Assembly (NCBI GenBank): GCA_036852015.1
Contig: JAANDG010000519.1
Coordinates: 1-64,000, forward strand
From: Pelodera strongyloides
Taxonomy: Eukaryota > Nematoda > Chromadorea > Rhabditida > Rhabditidae
Length of the DNA stretch: 64,000 nucleotides
Reading direction: 5' to 3'
Shown here: positions 13,379 through 25,332 of the stretch, one piece after another
How positions within the stretch are numbered: position 1 is the stretch's first letter
Layout of the letters: each line of letters opens with the position of its first letter
Made by a program: the position numbers and the translations under genes
The notes under the pieces: model-generated
What the model was told of the DNA's origin: nothing
Database searches by the model: none
Seen by the model: the letters and a program-made list of their open reading frames with translations, nothing else

Positions 13379-16300
13379 TTCTTTTTTTTTATACAGCGTT
13401 GACTTTTTGCTCTCGAGATTTTATGCCCCGCGCTTTTTGTAAGCGATTTAGCCGATTTTTTTAAATTTTGGAATACTTTACGACTTTACGGCTTGCGCAC
13501 CTTTGACCTTTTTGTGTCCCAACGATATGCGTGCAATTGACACTGAAGCTAATAGTTACCGATATTTAACTTCAATTATGAATGACTGCTTTATTTTGTT
13601 TTAGTGGAACGCATTTGTCGCAGTTCAAGAACGTGCAATGGAGAGTGACTCAGTGGGCACAGCGAGCGCTTTGAAACAAGTGGTATGTTACCTAAAAGGT
13701 GGTACAGCTTTAAAGTGGTATTGCAGCAGGCTTTTGAAACGTATGATGGATGATGCATTCTCAAGTAGTGTATGCATATAACTGCGCGATTCTTTAGTCT
13801 TACTAAATCTAATTTTTGGTCCAATTTTATACAATATTTGGGATGGAAGCTGTCCAACTTATTTCTAAAACAAAGCTCACTTAGCTTCATTGTGCAAAAT
13901 ACTAAAAAATAAAAACGTTCCTTCTATCCCTAGGTGTTGCCGATTATACTAATCCATAATTCTTATATGTTAATATAATTAATGAAATTACTTTTTACAA
14001 AAAAATATATTGTTCAGGTGGACACGCTTGAAAAAATCGACTCGCGTTTCGACGGAATCGCGTACAGTAAGGTAAACTGTTGATTCGGCTGGCTTCAACA
14101 AACCCTAATATAAAATTGAATGTATTTCTATATAGTTTGTAGTCCATAGTTTGATGTTTGGCGTCTGGTGGTCGTGATATTGTCTGTATTTTCATGTTTA
14201 ATTTTCTAGGGAGCCTCGGTGATCAACATGATTTTCCATTCTATCGGAGCCAGAACATTCTTCCTTGGCGTAAAGGTGGGTTGCATGGCACAACAACGAG
14301 AAACTTAGCACTCAGGTGGCAACGTTATGGCATGCATGCGGCGCGCGATTCCTGCCAAAACAACGCCGCTTTCACTCCAAATTCCCCAATGTATAAAATA
14401 AAATGCAATTTTCATCAATTTGTCCTCCAAATTGCGTTTCAGAACGCAAAGTTTGTCGTATTGGTGATTGTAGAATCATGCTCTGTCACAGTAAAGCAAA
14501 ATTCTTTTTAGGTGTTTGTAGCACATGGTAATGGCAAAAATGTCTGTTTCAGGAGTACCTCGATAAATTTGCTCTCGGAAATGCTGTAGCTCACGATTTG
14601 TGGACTCATTTGAGCAGTTCGGCAATTTCAAGGCAAAGAAGAGAGAATAGTTCAATGAACCTTGTGGAATTGGCGACGAAGTACACAGAACAGGCAAGTT
14701 TGGCGGATAATTATCTAATTAACTTCAAGAGCAAACAGGCATTTTCGTATTTTGAAGGCTTGTCCCACTGCTTCTAAATTTCTCTCTCCTTCTCTCTCTC
14801 TCTCCTTCTCTCTCTATCTCTCTCACTCTCTCTCACTCTCTCTCTCTCTCCTTCTCTCTCTCTCTCCTCTCTCTCTCTCTCCCTCTCTCTCTCTCCCCCT
14901 CTCTCTCTCTCTCTATTTCATTCTTTAATTCATCAATATCACAGGCTGGCTACCCATATCTCCGCGTGAAGGCAGAACCTTCCAAAGATGACCCTCATAA
15001 GACAGTCTACCAAGTGACACAGAAACGGTACATCGTTGACGGAACGCCAGGATCAACTGAGAATAAGAAGTTGCAGGAAGGAAGGTTTGTAGGCATGATT
15101 CGTCAATTGTGTCCCATGATGTCCAAATTTAGCATATTGTGTCAAATGTGTCAAATGATGCACAAGTTGTCAAATGATGCGGTCAGGTGTCCAAGGCCAA
15201 ACAATATATACAGACTTATACAAGCGTGCCAAAAGAATTGCTGTCCAATGATATCTGTGGGTGTCAATTCGTGTTTAATGGTGTCAAAGTCGTATTTACT
15301 TAAACTCATACTCGTATTTACGTCATCGTCGTATTTACTAGTGTTGTCCAAGAGTATCCAAAAGTGTTCAATGGTGTCCAAAAGGCGTCAAGTGGTTCTC
15401 ACAAGGGCCTTTGTTCAATTTTGACAATTTAATGCTTTCAATGATTTCCATGGTGTCAAATGATGTCTCACGATCCGGAAAATCCAGGAATAAACTCCAC
15501 TATTTCAGTCGTTGGGACATCCCCGTCTTTATAAGAGCAACTGCTAAAGCCGAAGAAGGTTTTGTCATCTTTCCAGCGGGTACGTTACATGATGAAGCTT
15601 TATAGACTAGAAGGGAACGGTTTGTTATAAGTTCATGTAGCTTTTCAACAAGTTCAAATTTTCCGTCCATTGTAATATTAGTTTGAGACACATTAGCCCG
15701 TATTCTCGGGTCGACGGGATTGTTCCGTTTGGGAAATCCTTTGTATGCAAATTTCTCGACTATCTAGACTAGCTGGAGGAAAAATTTGCATACGAATGAG
15801 TTCCCAAACGGAACATTCCCGTCGACCCGAGAATACGGGATAATTATTCACTTTTTTAACAATGACTGGAAATCAAGTTTCAACTGAAATCAAGTGACAA
15901 GCAGTTTTTTTTAATTTCAAGTTTCAAGTTTCAAGTTATTCGCTTTTTTTAAATCTAAGTTGAATTAACTGAAAAGAAGTATATTTTCTAGAATACACGG
16001 AGGATTTCAAGAAGGTCCCAGTTTACACTGGAGGGACCACCGTGTCGTATTCAACGGACAAAGGTAATAGGAAGTTGGTGATAGGAAAAAAGTTTAATAC
16101 AATTTTTTTTCGTCTTATCTCATCTATCAAACAGTATTTAAACATTGGATTTACCACAACACAGAAAGGGAAAAACATAAATACAGTATTGAATTTTTTT
16201 TTGTAGAACTTTTTATGCGTTGAACATAACACCAAAAACAGTTAGTGCTGAAAAGTTAATAAGAGCTTGCAAGTTTGAAAATAGATTTAGGAAATGATAT

Positions 16301-19130
16301 GTAGCTGTGTGAAGTTCAGTATTTTGTGTTTTAATGAAAAATATAAATGTATTCTTTATAGTCTCGCGCCCCATGCTCTCCATCACATCCGAGCTCCCTC
16401 CTGTGCTCAACGTGGATTCAAAGGGTCATTACCGCGTCTGTTATGATTCGGAAACACTTCAGGAGTTTGTGGAGATGCTGAAGAAGGATATTGATGTGAG
16501 TTATCATACAGCACGTATGATTATTTGACACTAATTGCCCGGTACGGCGACTGCTGTGTCTTGCTCAACTTGCAATCCGCGCCATCGCCGTGCACAAAAT
16601 CCGCAAAGTTGTAGCGCGGCCGTGCCTCCTCCAAAAGGAGCGCCGTAGGTTCGCGAACTGGAATGTAACTCATTTAATAACATATGCACATATTTCCAGT
16701 TGAAGTATGTCTTTACCTCTTAATACTATAAATATTTAAAAAAAAAATATTTCTTAGAGCCTTACTGTTCGCTCACGAGAACGTTTGTACTATGATGCAT
16801 TTGCATGCGCACATATTGTGCAAGGGACAACTTACACTGACGCGCTGAGGTTGGTTCTTATTTAAAAGATATCAATATTTCTTCTTGAGTAAGTGATATG
16901 GCGAAGTCGGATACTGTACTTGAGTTGTTTCATTAACTTGTGCCCATATAATAACTGATAATGTACTTTCGAACTGGTATCGTATGCATTGTTTTCTGAT
17001 CCAAAAAGGAAGGTAACTGCCAAAAAAGAAGATAAATGTTTAAGTCAAAACGAATGAATACTCGGATTTCAGTCTGTTCGAATTGCTAAACTTGGAGAAA
17101 AATCATCATGCATTTGGTGTACTTGCTGGCCGTCCTGCTGCTATTCTCAAGCATTTCCGTAGAGAAGAACAAATGCGAAAACTCGCCATCGTTCGTTTTT
17201 ATTATGATTGCAACATAACGGAACACGAGAAAAAAAGATGTTCTATGTCTGCTAACTTTATTGAAAATGCTTTTTCAAACTTTATTGTATAGTTCATTTT
17301 TCAGGAATATCTCCAGTCAGTTCCTTTCCTGGAGAGCAAAGCCAATCAGCTCGAAAATCTTATTCAATTCGAAGGAAAGGACACCTATGCCGAGAGGTTG
17401 TATTATATTACTCTTTTTATTTATATTATAGTATTAACTTAAAATATTTATACTTCATTTTACTGTTATTAATAACCATTAGATGGTTATTAATTACAGT
17501 AAAAAGGTGTTCCTCGGTTGTAAGCAAATGAGTATAATTGGGCTGCGAAATCGCGCAGTATCGCTTGGTACCAAAAACCAGCTGTTATACCACTTTACTT
17601 TTCTCAATTTTAGTGAAATGCGTCTCAAGATGATCACCGTGATGTGTACTGCATTCGAGGAGGAATGCAATCAATATTTCGCCAAACTTTTCAAGAGCAA
17701 AGTCATGGAACCGTGCTCAGACGCTAAAACACCACTGAGCAAATGTTCAACGTACGCTTCTTATTTATATTGGTCAAAATGTCATTTTTATTAAATTTGG
17801 CTTTTAGCAATCTACTGATCTTCACAGTGCAGCTAACAACAACAGCCTCATCCAACTTATTCTTCAATTTCACCTTCTTTACATTTTAACTGGACTAGAT
17901 TATCGAATTTTTGGCTTACTTTTCTGTGCATGATCGCACACTTGAGACTTGAGACTAATATACATTGTAGTTTGTAGTTACGACAATAAATACCAAAGTT
18001 TCAACATGCTAAATGAAAGTTAAAAGAATAAGAAGTATTATTTAGAATGAATCCTCTACTTCGTGAAATTGGCTACTGTGCAGCAGTAAAAAGTGATGAC
18101 AAGACAATTATCGATTTTCTATTGCAGAAATACCCTTCCGAAAGTGAGCCTTCTTGGTTTCTTGGAGTTTCTTGCAAATATTCACTATTGGTGTTGACAG
18201 CACTGATATTGACATTAACAAAACATGCATAAATTACATTGAATAATTAGTAAAAATGGATAGGTTTGCTGTGATATTCAATAGAACTAGATGTACCGTA
18301 CACTGAAACGAAAAATACAGTAAAAATTCGTAAACAATCAATAAATGTTAGCGTAAATTAATTCCTTTCTTTCAGTTGACTCATACGAAGACCGCAAAAT
18401 GATCAAGGCGATCTCATGTACAAATGACGAAGAACTCGCGCAAAAGTCTGTAACTTATGCACATATCTTATAGCATAGCGTCCATCTTTGCAATGGGAGC
18501 GCTGCGGGTGGGCCGCACGCATCTTAGTTGGCCCGGTTGGCGATGAGCTCCCGGCCACGAGATCGAAATTCTTGTTTCAGACTCCTTGAGCGTGTTCATC
18601 TTGGCACTGAAAATGGAATTCCCGCAATTCGCAACCAGGACGCTTACCTTGTCTCGGACAGTATTAGCGTAACTGGTCATGGGAAAGTCAACGTGGAATT
18701 CTTCTTTAATAATTTTGAGAAATTCAAGGAACTGTGAGTTAATTTCTCTGTGCAAATCTTGACAAATGTTACACGGTAAACTTTGTTCTGTCTTTTGTAA
18801 TTTATCCAAAACAATTAGTTGTTCACATGGGTAGAGTTAGATATCCTCTAAAATAGACTTTTACCCTAAAAAGTTCTCGGGTTAACGTGACATAACCGTG
18901 ACCGTGTAAGTATTCAGTATTATAAATATAGACATAAGTAATCGTATTTATTTAAGGTTCTCCCGCAAGGTTATCGCTGATAAAATCGGTGATATGCTAG
19001 GAGATCTTTCAATCAATAAAGACCAGGAAATGGTATTTTATTTGAATTCATTGGGTGTTACTTATTGTTAGAGATCTCATCGCAAAACTTGAAACGAGCT
19101 TGGATCAGGTGTGCAAATCGATAATGCGAC

Positions 19131-19171
<41 letters not shown>

Positions 19172-19453
19172 GGCGTGAGCGTCATCCTGGATTTATTCAC
19201 TCTTGTTTCTGTATCAAACATTTGGCTTTGTCAATAAAAGGCGATCGAAACAGAATCTTATTTCATTTTCGGCACCATAAAAGTAACTGTCGACATTTCG
19301 TATATGTTCCTTCAGATTTCAACGTTCGAAAAAGAACACAAATCGTATGCCGAGTTCCAAAGTTTTAAAAATGTCATCTCAAACGCCCGGGCTCGTAAGG
19401 AATGGCTGGAAGCCTTCGGAGAAGAAATGAAAACCATTTTCAACCAAAAGTAG
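7871..19453 (+). CDS. Type II membrane M1-family zinc aminopeptidase (APN-like)
   Basis: Family role: removes N-terminal residues from peptides at a membrane surface. About 34 exons, roughly 1,067 residues. The ATG follows TTTCAG by one base, suggesting SL trans-splicing. A short basic tail precedes one membrane segment ([20 protein letters not shown]), then an extracellular part from [17 protein letters not shown]. Key exons: 9635-9772, 9981-10139, 11208-11308, 11687-11813, 12457-12527 (GAMENWG substrate motif), 12705-12788 and 13181-13294 (HELAH | QWFGN region and the zinc ligand in WLNEGFA), 14018-14071 with 14210-14275 (YSKGASVI, catalytic Tyr), then the helical C-terminal domain to a TAG at 19451-19453. 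Two introns have GC donors, after 12788 and 14693. The exons 18957-19032 and 19072-19108 do not join in phase as I read them. Zinc site and catalytic motifs are intact. AATAAA lies near 19843. Confidence 0.94.
10215..10460. repeat. GC-rich tandem repeat with an inverted first part, in an aminopeptidase intron
   Basis: A unit of about 39 bp (CTACTGCTCGCCCGCGTCGA then GGGAATGTGCGCCGCTCTC) occurs about four times head-to-tail. The region 10231-10300 carries the complement of the same motif (CCTCGATGCGGGCGAGCAGT), so the array can fold back. Because 39 is divisible by 3, open frames appear on both strands; these are repeat artefacts. GC is much higher than in the surrounding intron. Confidence 0.7.
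10659..10794. mobile_element. Short MITE with AAAGCGGTATGACACGTGG ends
   Basis: The left end AAAGCGGTATGACACGTGG is matched on the right by the inverted CCACGTGCCACACCGCTTT. Single ends of the same family recur near 1050, 12270, 51050 and 55230. Confidence 0.5.
11040..11190 (+). mobile_element. tRNA-derived SINE, truncated copy
   Basis: It carries the B box GAGTTCGATTCCGGCC and the SINE body (TTTGAAACCACCACCCGGCG, AGGAACTCGTCGCCTA, GCTCAGGACCTC), matching the minus-strand copy at 49970-50236. The A-box half and 3' tail are not recognisable. Confidence 0.65.
13340..13392 (+). repeat. Poly(T) tract in an aminopeptidase intron
   Basis: A run of more than 30 T followed by a second T-rich block, just downstream of the exon ending at 13294. 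Confidence 0.9.
14778..14925 (+). repeat. (CT)n microsatellite in an aminopeptidase intron
   Basis: About 150 bases of CT/CTCTT repeats form the polypyrimidine region ahead of the exon starting at 14945. The intron it occupies uses a GC donor. Confidence 0.92.
15697..15839. mobile_element. Foldback MITE in an aminopeptidase intron
   Basis: Near-perfect inverted repeats of about 55 bp (left CCCGTATTCTCGGGTCGACG; right CGTCGACCCGAGAATACGGG) flank a centre of about 30 bases. The outermost CCCG...CGGG blocks are themselves partly palindromic. I see no coding capacity or clear target duplication. Confidence 0.75.
19131..19170 (+). repeat. (GT)n microsatellite
   Basis: About 20 GT dinucleotides within the last intron of the aminopeptidase gene. 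Confidence 0.9.
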
Positions 19454-20037
19454 GAACTTTATTAACATAACATGCTAATGCCTTGCAAAGTATAACTTTA
19501 TTGCCAAAATTTCGGCACATTTACCAGCTCTGATCACTAAAAAACATTAAATACCGACACGAATAAACGCATACACATAAAATAGCTGGTCTCTTCAAAC
19601 ACTGTTGTTCAGTTGTTGAAAAGTTGTTAGTTGTTTTGTTGTTGTAAGCAAGAAAGTTGTAAACGATAGGTCCAAACAAACAGTTAAAGTTAGCGTCATA
19701 AGTTTGCTAAATAATAATTGCACAATTTTCAGAAACTAGAAGAATATCCCATGGGTAATCCTGCTCAAGTAATCCAACACTTCAGAAAATTAACCTCAAT
19801 TTTGTTGTAGATTTTTCTGTTTTTATGCAAAGCTTGAATACAATAAATTGTGTTTTGCTTTTTGTTTTATTATTTGTGTTTATGAACTAATCACATTAAC
19901 ATAAAATACTAACACTTCGATAAACTCATATGTGACAGTTATGAAACACTAGGAAGCAATACAACTATGGTAACGAGGACTAGATTATTTTCTTTAAAAA
20001 ATTAGTACATGCGTATCTAATGAGTTTAAAATATAAA

Positions 20038-20445
20038 TCTTATTATATAAAGGAGAAGAGTTTGTCACGGGTTTGTTTTTATGTGCACAACGAAATCCCT
20101 TCATAAAGAAAATTCTTCGATCGAAAGAGCATACAAAATCTTTGCCGCGGGCGAGATTCGAACCCACAGTAGCGCCCAACCTCTCGATTCACAGTCCAAC
20201 GCTCTACCTGTTGAGCTATGCTAGCTTATGCGAGGAGGATCTTATAGGAGATAGAAGAGCAGTTGCAATTGCAAATTTGCAAATTTGCATGAAGTCCAGA
20301 ACCATATTATACGTTTCCACATAAACGTAAATGAACATCTTTTTTACGATTGAAGAAATTCCTTTTTTTTTAAATAGGGTAACAATCGGCCGAAGGCCGA
20401 TTCCTCCAGTCGGAGAAGAGCCCGTAGGGCTCTTCGAACGGCTGG
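20038..20445 (+). mobile_element. Non-autonomous Helitron-like element, second copy
   Basis: It has the same A-TCTTATTATATAAAGG start and CTGG-T end as the copy at 5274-5712, and the same 3' hairpin (GAAGAGCCC gta GGGCTCTTC, 20414-20434). The middle carries the tRNA-like block at 20144-20225 (minus strand), here with the loop CTGTGAA. The two copies differ mainly between the tRNA-like block and the 3' hairpins. It lies about 0.6 kb downstream of the aminopeptidase stop codon. Confidence 0.75.
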
Positions 20446-20588
20446 TAAACAAATATTGTGAAAAGCAAAAAAAAATCATCCCAACACACAAAAGATTCCG
20501 CGAACGATAATTTTTGGAAAAGTATTCGTCATTTACTGCGAACTCAAACTAAAAATATAAGATTTAGTGATAAATTGAAAAATACAAT

Positions 20589-21508
20589 CTATGTCCGCCA
20601 GGCGAAATGAGAGCCAGAGGTGAGCGAACTATACAACCCAAAAATAGTAGAATCCAATGAATAAGCAAACTGGTTCACTTCAATGACGGTGCACAATCTT
20701 GTGTTCCTGAAGGGTCCAATCTGTAGGAAAGCTCGTTTGATGACGCCGGAGATTAGTTTGGGGAAACATTGCATCTCCAGGAGAAGTTCCTGAAGAGGTC
20801 GAAGAAGAAATGGACCAGGATCCAGTTGACTGTTGAGACTGGCGTATCCCTTCAGAGCTTCAGTTGCGTTGAACACAGGCCTTGCAGACGTGGTAGCGGA
20901 GTCCTTGAAGACGCCAAAGTGACTCATGTAGCAGATAGGACGATCAGCATTGTTGATGTCGAACTGTGGTATTTCTTCAATCACGTCGTCGCGGAGAAGT
21001 TCATCGAAGTATCCAAAGCTTCTTCAGTTCACGAAAGAAGTACATTTGCTTTCGAAGAGCAAGTGGTCGCATGTCAGGAACTTGAAGTGGTGGATCCTTG
21101 ATGGGAAATTGCAGTATCGACCATCGCCGGGATACTGTAGAAGAATTGACATGACAAACTTCATGGCAGCATGTTGGTCGGGGTCGGATTTGTCGGTTTG
21201 ATCAGGCTCGTATTGAATGAGAGCATTGTCGGAGAGGGTTTGCACCTTATGGAGAGGATCACTTGTAGCAGGAGGACTTGCTGGGGTGGACTGATTGATT
21301 GTGGTCGTGCAGACTTCAGGCTGACGGTAGTTGTATTCATATAGACGGTACAAGCAAATATAAGGTTTTCGATGTCAGAGGTGTCCGTAATGGACAAGAG
21401 GAGTCCGTAATGGACTTGACCGGTCGATAGCTTTAGTAAGAGGAGGGCGCCAGAGGCGAGGGTGAGTGCGGATTCGCCCGGAGGTTGCGGGTGGTCACCA
21501 TGACACAT
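20589..21508 (-). pseudogene. Degenerate BEL/Pao-type retrotransposon pol fragment
   Basis: Two minus-strand frames, about 21353-21024 and 20984-20589, resemble the region leading into, and the start of, a Pao/BEL reverse transcriptase. Visible blocks are a DGRY element (QYPGDGRYCNFP), then CYMSHFGVFKDSATTSARPV and FNATEALKGYASLNSQ, where the family has the VFDAS/SLND motifs, and an AFLQIGP block. The YxDD active-site motif is not present. The frames are separated by a shift with stops, and no LTRs are identifiable nearby. Class assignment rests on motif resemblance only. Confidence 0.6.
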
Positions 21509-21867
21509 ATTTGAGTACTACATCTTTATTACAAAGTTCGCACGTTATATACAATACAACACATCGATTCTTAAATATTTATAGGGTCGTAATGAATCTT
21601 TTTATGATCTTCTCATGAATGCTTTTTTATGATCTTTTTTATGAGTGTATCTTTTTATGACTGTATCTGAATCGTTTTATAGACCCTACGGAATACTAAT
21701 TTCCCAATAATCGTTTGGAATATGTTTTGCAAAAGGCAAAAGGACATACATACGTGGAGAAAACGCGAATGTAATACGATTTTTATGTTTTTTTGGGGAG
21801 TTGCAGCCATTTTTCTCTAGTGGTTGGCAGGCCTACATATAAGATATAAATTAAGATATAAATCATA

Positions 21868-21895
21868 TCCTATTCTATAAAGGAGAAGGATTTGA
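21868..21895 (+). repeat. Orphan Helitron-like 5' terminus
   Basis: A-TCCTATTCTATAAAGGAG is a close variant of the 5' end of the two Helitron-like elements. I could not find a matching 3' hairpin and CTGG-T end downstream. Confidence 0.4.
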
Positions 21896-22225
21896 AGATA
21901 AAAACTTGAAATGGTTGAATCATCTCCCTGCGCAATGACTAAGAAACGTCTCCAAGACTCCAAGTGAATTATTCAGTGTTGGATTTCTCACGTTCAAATG
22001 GCGGCAATTTATGCAACAGTGGAAATATCATACCTTTACTTTCAACTTTGTTCGGTCCTCGGTGGCTCGGTTTCATAATACTCGTTCACTTTCAACTTGA
22101 TTCATCTTGGCGACGCACCACATCATGGTGTTCATCTCCGTTTTCTGCACGCTGAATGTGACGCCCGGCCTGTATTAGGCACTTTTTAAGCTTTGTTTAT
22201 TGGTAATAACAATAATCTTTGTTTC

Positions 22226-22662
22226 TTAAAGGGGTCACTACAAGATCATCATTTTTCTTCGAGTTTAATTGTATTTAGTAAAGAATTGAGAAGAACCCTT
22301 TACCGAAACCGTATAATTTGAATTCTAACTCAGGGAGTGAACAAGTAGAAAAGTAGTTCTACTAAATTACCGCGGGATTGCGAAACGTGTTCGGACAGCT
22401 GCTTCCCGATCAGGAGTATGCAAATTATTTCGGAAAATATCTGCATATAATACTTTTCACATATGATGCACGGACCTGCAGGCATCTCTATACGTTTCGT
22501 AATCCCGCGGTAATTTAGTAGAACTACTTTTCTAGTTGTTCACTCCCAGAGTTAGTAGTCCAAATTATTGGGTTTTGGTATTTTTCTCAATTCTTTCCTA
22601 TATTCAATTTTCAATTATAAACAAAGTGAAATGACGAATTTAAAATGACTGCCTTCCTTTAA
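22226..22662. mobile_element. TTAA-flanked foldback MITE
   Basis: TTAAAGG...CCTTTAA ends are bounded by TTAA. Long interrupted inverted repeats pair left (AGGGAGTGAACAAGTAGAAA; CTACTAAATTACCGCGGGAT) with right (ATCCCGCGGTAATTTAGTAG; CTAGTTGTTCACTCCC), around a centre of about 100 bases. Related TTAAAGG elements lie at 45090-45387 and 62470-62900. Confidence 0.7.
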
Positions 22663-23322
22663 AGTTTCAAGAAATTACCCACCTTATGCATCATCCACTC
22701 AAAGTATGCTATACCCAGCATACTGTAGCATTCGTCTGCTTTGTAACCATTTTGGGGCAGCGCCTCGTGCCCCAAAAGATTCGTAATTGTGCTGAACCCT
22801 GAACGAACTCGTTATTGTTATCCCTGAAATGAATGGATCGTGTTTGTTCGCTTCAATGAGCAACTTTCTGAACAGCAACAATCCCTCCATCAGGACAAGT
22901 TTATCACTGAAACGAATTATAAAAACAAACAATAAAATATTATACAAAAAGCTTACATATTTACATTCACATTCTGGAAACAATCAGTATTTCCTCTCAC
23001 ATGTTTGAAGGTATAAGTTGTCGATTCAACTCTGCAAGAAACTCGATCTTCTATTTCTTCTCAATATTTATTTTTCTCAATAATTTTTCTCATATTTCTT
23101 CTCAATAAAAAAATTCTTTGATTGATGTTTGCTAAATTACATATCGCACAGTGCACAGTGCGTCGAGTCACTTTCCGCTTTATGAAGCTCGCCCTAATGA
23201 ACGTTCTTTGTGCACAGATAATTGGAGAGCGTACACATTTCAGGGAGACGCAGAGCGAATGCACAGTCGTTTGCAAGATGTGCCACAACACCTCCATATG
23301 AACCTTGCCCAAGCTAGATCAT

Positions 23323-23485
23323 AAACTTACCTGGCTGGGAGGCTCTCGCGATCAAGAAGGCGGGACCTCCATGGCGAGGCTTAGCCATTGCACTTTCGGC
23401 TAGGTTGACCCGTGTGGCAGCTCCGAGTTGGGGTTCGCCAACAGCTAAATTTTTGCGTGAGGGGCTGCGTTCGCGCGGCCCTGCT
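23323..23485 (+). ncRNA. U1 spliceosomal snRNA gene, copy 1
   Basis: U1 RNA recognises 5' splice sites by base pairing. The 163-nt gene starts AAACTTACCTGG, the splice-site-pairing end. It has stem-loop I with GATCAAGAAGG, stem-loop II with CATTGCACT, the Sm site AATTTTTG, and a 3' stem GGGGCTGCG/CGCGGCCC. Order and length match nematode U1. The upstream region (23130-23322) is shared with the minus-strand copy at 42283-42445 but differs from the other two copies; GGGAGACGCAGAG at about -85 is common to both promoter types and may belong to the proximal element. It looks intact. Confidence 0.95.
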
Positions 23486-23876
23486 AATTGGATAGTAATT
23501 GTAAAAAGAAATTACGAAATAAAAAGCAACAAAAATATGCGGCATTCCTCACTTTTTTACATTCACACTGATCTTTTCAGTCAACATAGGGTGACTATAC
23601 AGTTACATGTACTTTACTGTGTTACACAACATATTTTTGGAGAAGCCCTGAACGTCGAAAATCTACCTAATCATAACTTATACTTTTTTCTAAATGCCGA
23701 CTTGCTGCCTTTAATTTTTCAACAGAAAATTCATCTTGTACTGCTCCATTGATCAATACGTCTTGTATTGGTATTCTCTTATCTATGAGCGGGCAGCGAT
23801 TTCTCTGTGAAGTATGAAACAGCCGCGCACTCCGCCGCTGCAGTAGAACTAGAGCCAGTCAGGAAACAGCAAAGTT

Positions 23877-24068
23877 GAGACCATACTACACAGGATCATT
23901 TCTGTAGTTAGTATTGCTCTTCATAGGCATTTATGCCACCCTCTAAACCTGCGATGATTGGGAGACGGGCGGGTCGCGAGCGGGAAGAACGGGTCTTTGG
24001 CCCGCTGAGGACCGTGCTCCTCCCTTTACGGGGACGGAGCAGCGACCTGCTTTACTGAGCGGGGTTTT
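23877..24068 (+). ncRNA. U3 small nucleolar RNA gene, copy 1
   Basis: U3 guides early cleavages of pre-rRNA in the nucleolus. The 5' end GAGACCATACTACACAGGATC then ATTTCTGTAGTTAG matches the conserved U3 start, including box A (GGATCATTTCT). A C'-like GATGATT lies in the middle, and the 3' end has box D (CTGA) in TTTACTGAGCGGGG. Length is about 190. A GC-rich block GAAACAGCCGCGCACTCCGC, 40-60 bases upstream, is a likely proximal sequence element. It lies about 390 bp downstream of U1 copy 1. Confidence 0.92.
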
Positions 24069-25140
24069 ATGTACAAAAAAGTAAATTAGTTGGGAGTTAA
24101 AATCACTTCCATAAGAAAAAATGGCACTCAGGCTTGTCTGTTAGGATATTACAATGTGAAACGCCGTGAAATTTTTCTTCTTAAGAAGATTCGGGGGTGA
24201 AAATGGTGAAGACGGAAACACGAGACTTCTGAAATTATCAATAAATGTACATTTTTTTTCGTCCTTCACCCTTTGCATGGCATGACTCTTGATATGGATG
24301 TAAGGACAGCCGTTGAGAGTGCATCTTACAGAAACAACGTGTCTAATAAAGAAAACATATAGACGATATAGAGTATGAAACGGCCGCGAGATATGCCTCG
24401 GCAGCGAATGTCCTCGAAGAACAAAATATACATATTGTCTACAGGAAGATCAAAACCGATCTGCACTGTATATGATGAGTCTGTGAGATGAATGACATGA
24501 GTTATATCTCGCGGTTGATAAGAGGACCAACAACCCTCTATTCATACCAGATCTGATCCACAGTGGAACTGTAGACACCAATTAAATTAAAAGAAGGAGT
24601 GAAAATTGGCTGAGCATATGTTTATGGGCTCGTTGGATATGTGTGTTACATAGGTATTTCTACCTGATGCGTGTTCTTCTGGGCTGATCGGGAAAGTACA
24701 TTGCGCAATCCTTGCAACTTTACGGTAAATATATGGTTGGTACTTGGTACCATATATCCATCTGTCTGGTGTCTGGTTCACACATAACTACAGCGCAGAA
24801 ACATTTCTACTGTTTAATGTCTTATTAGGAGAACTTCTTTTGTAAATGTTTATTTGATCTTCACAGCGTCCTTTACGTACCTTACACAATACATTTTTGG
24901 AGAAGTCCTGAACTTCGAGAATCTACCTAATCATGAATTATACTTTTTTGATTGCCGACTTACTGCCTTTAATTTTTCAACAGGAAAATTAATACTGTCC
25001 TACTGTATGATCAATACGACGACTGACATGGGTATTCTCTTATCTATGAGCGGGTAACGATTTCTCTGTTTTGAAGTATGAAACAGCCGCGCACTCCGCC
25101 GCTGCCGTAGAACTAGAGTCAGCCATTAAACAACAAAGTT
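24069..25140. repeat. Segmentally duplicated spacer between U3 copies
   Basis: 24140-24355 occurs inverted at 40545-40740 (shared blocks AATTTTTCTTCTTAAGAAGA and CAGAAACAACGTGTCTAATA). 24585-24780 occurs inverted at 42868-43105. 24860-25140 repeats the spacer preceding U3 copy 1. No gene is seen. Confidence 0.75.
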
Positions 25141-25332
25141 GAGACCATACTACACAGGATCATTTCTGTAGTTAGTATTGCTCTTCATAGGCATTTATGC
25201 CACCCTCTAAACCTGCGATGATTGGGAGACGGGCGGGTCGCGAGCGGGAAGAACGGGTCTTTGGCCTGCTGAGGACCGTGCTCCTCCCTTTACTGGGACG
25301 GAGCAGCGACCTGCTTTACTGAGCGGGGTTTT
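25141..25332 (+). ncRNA. U3 small nucleolar RNA gene, copy 2
   Basis: Same boxes as copy 1 and the same type of upstream element (CAGCCGCGCACTCCGCCGCT, about 60 bases ahead), with scattered single-base changes. No U1 gene precedes this copy; 24585-24780 and 25360-25520 instead match inverted sequence at 42868-43105 and 41400-41600. Confidence 0.92.

Noticed and set aside
20144..20225. Possible tRNA-His-like gene (loop CTGTGAA) on the minus strand
   Set aside because: Stems pair poorly, the variable region is too long, and the block is duplicated inside Helitron-like elements.
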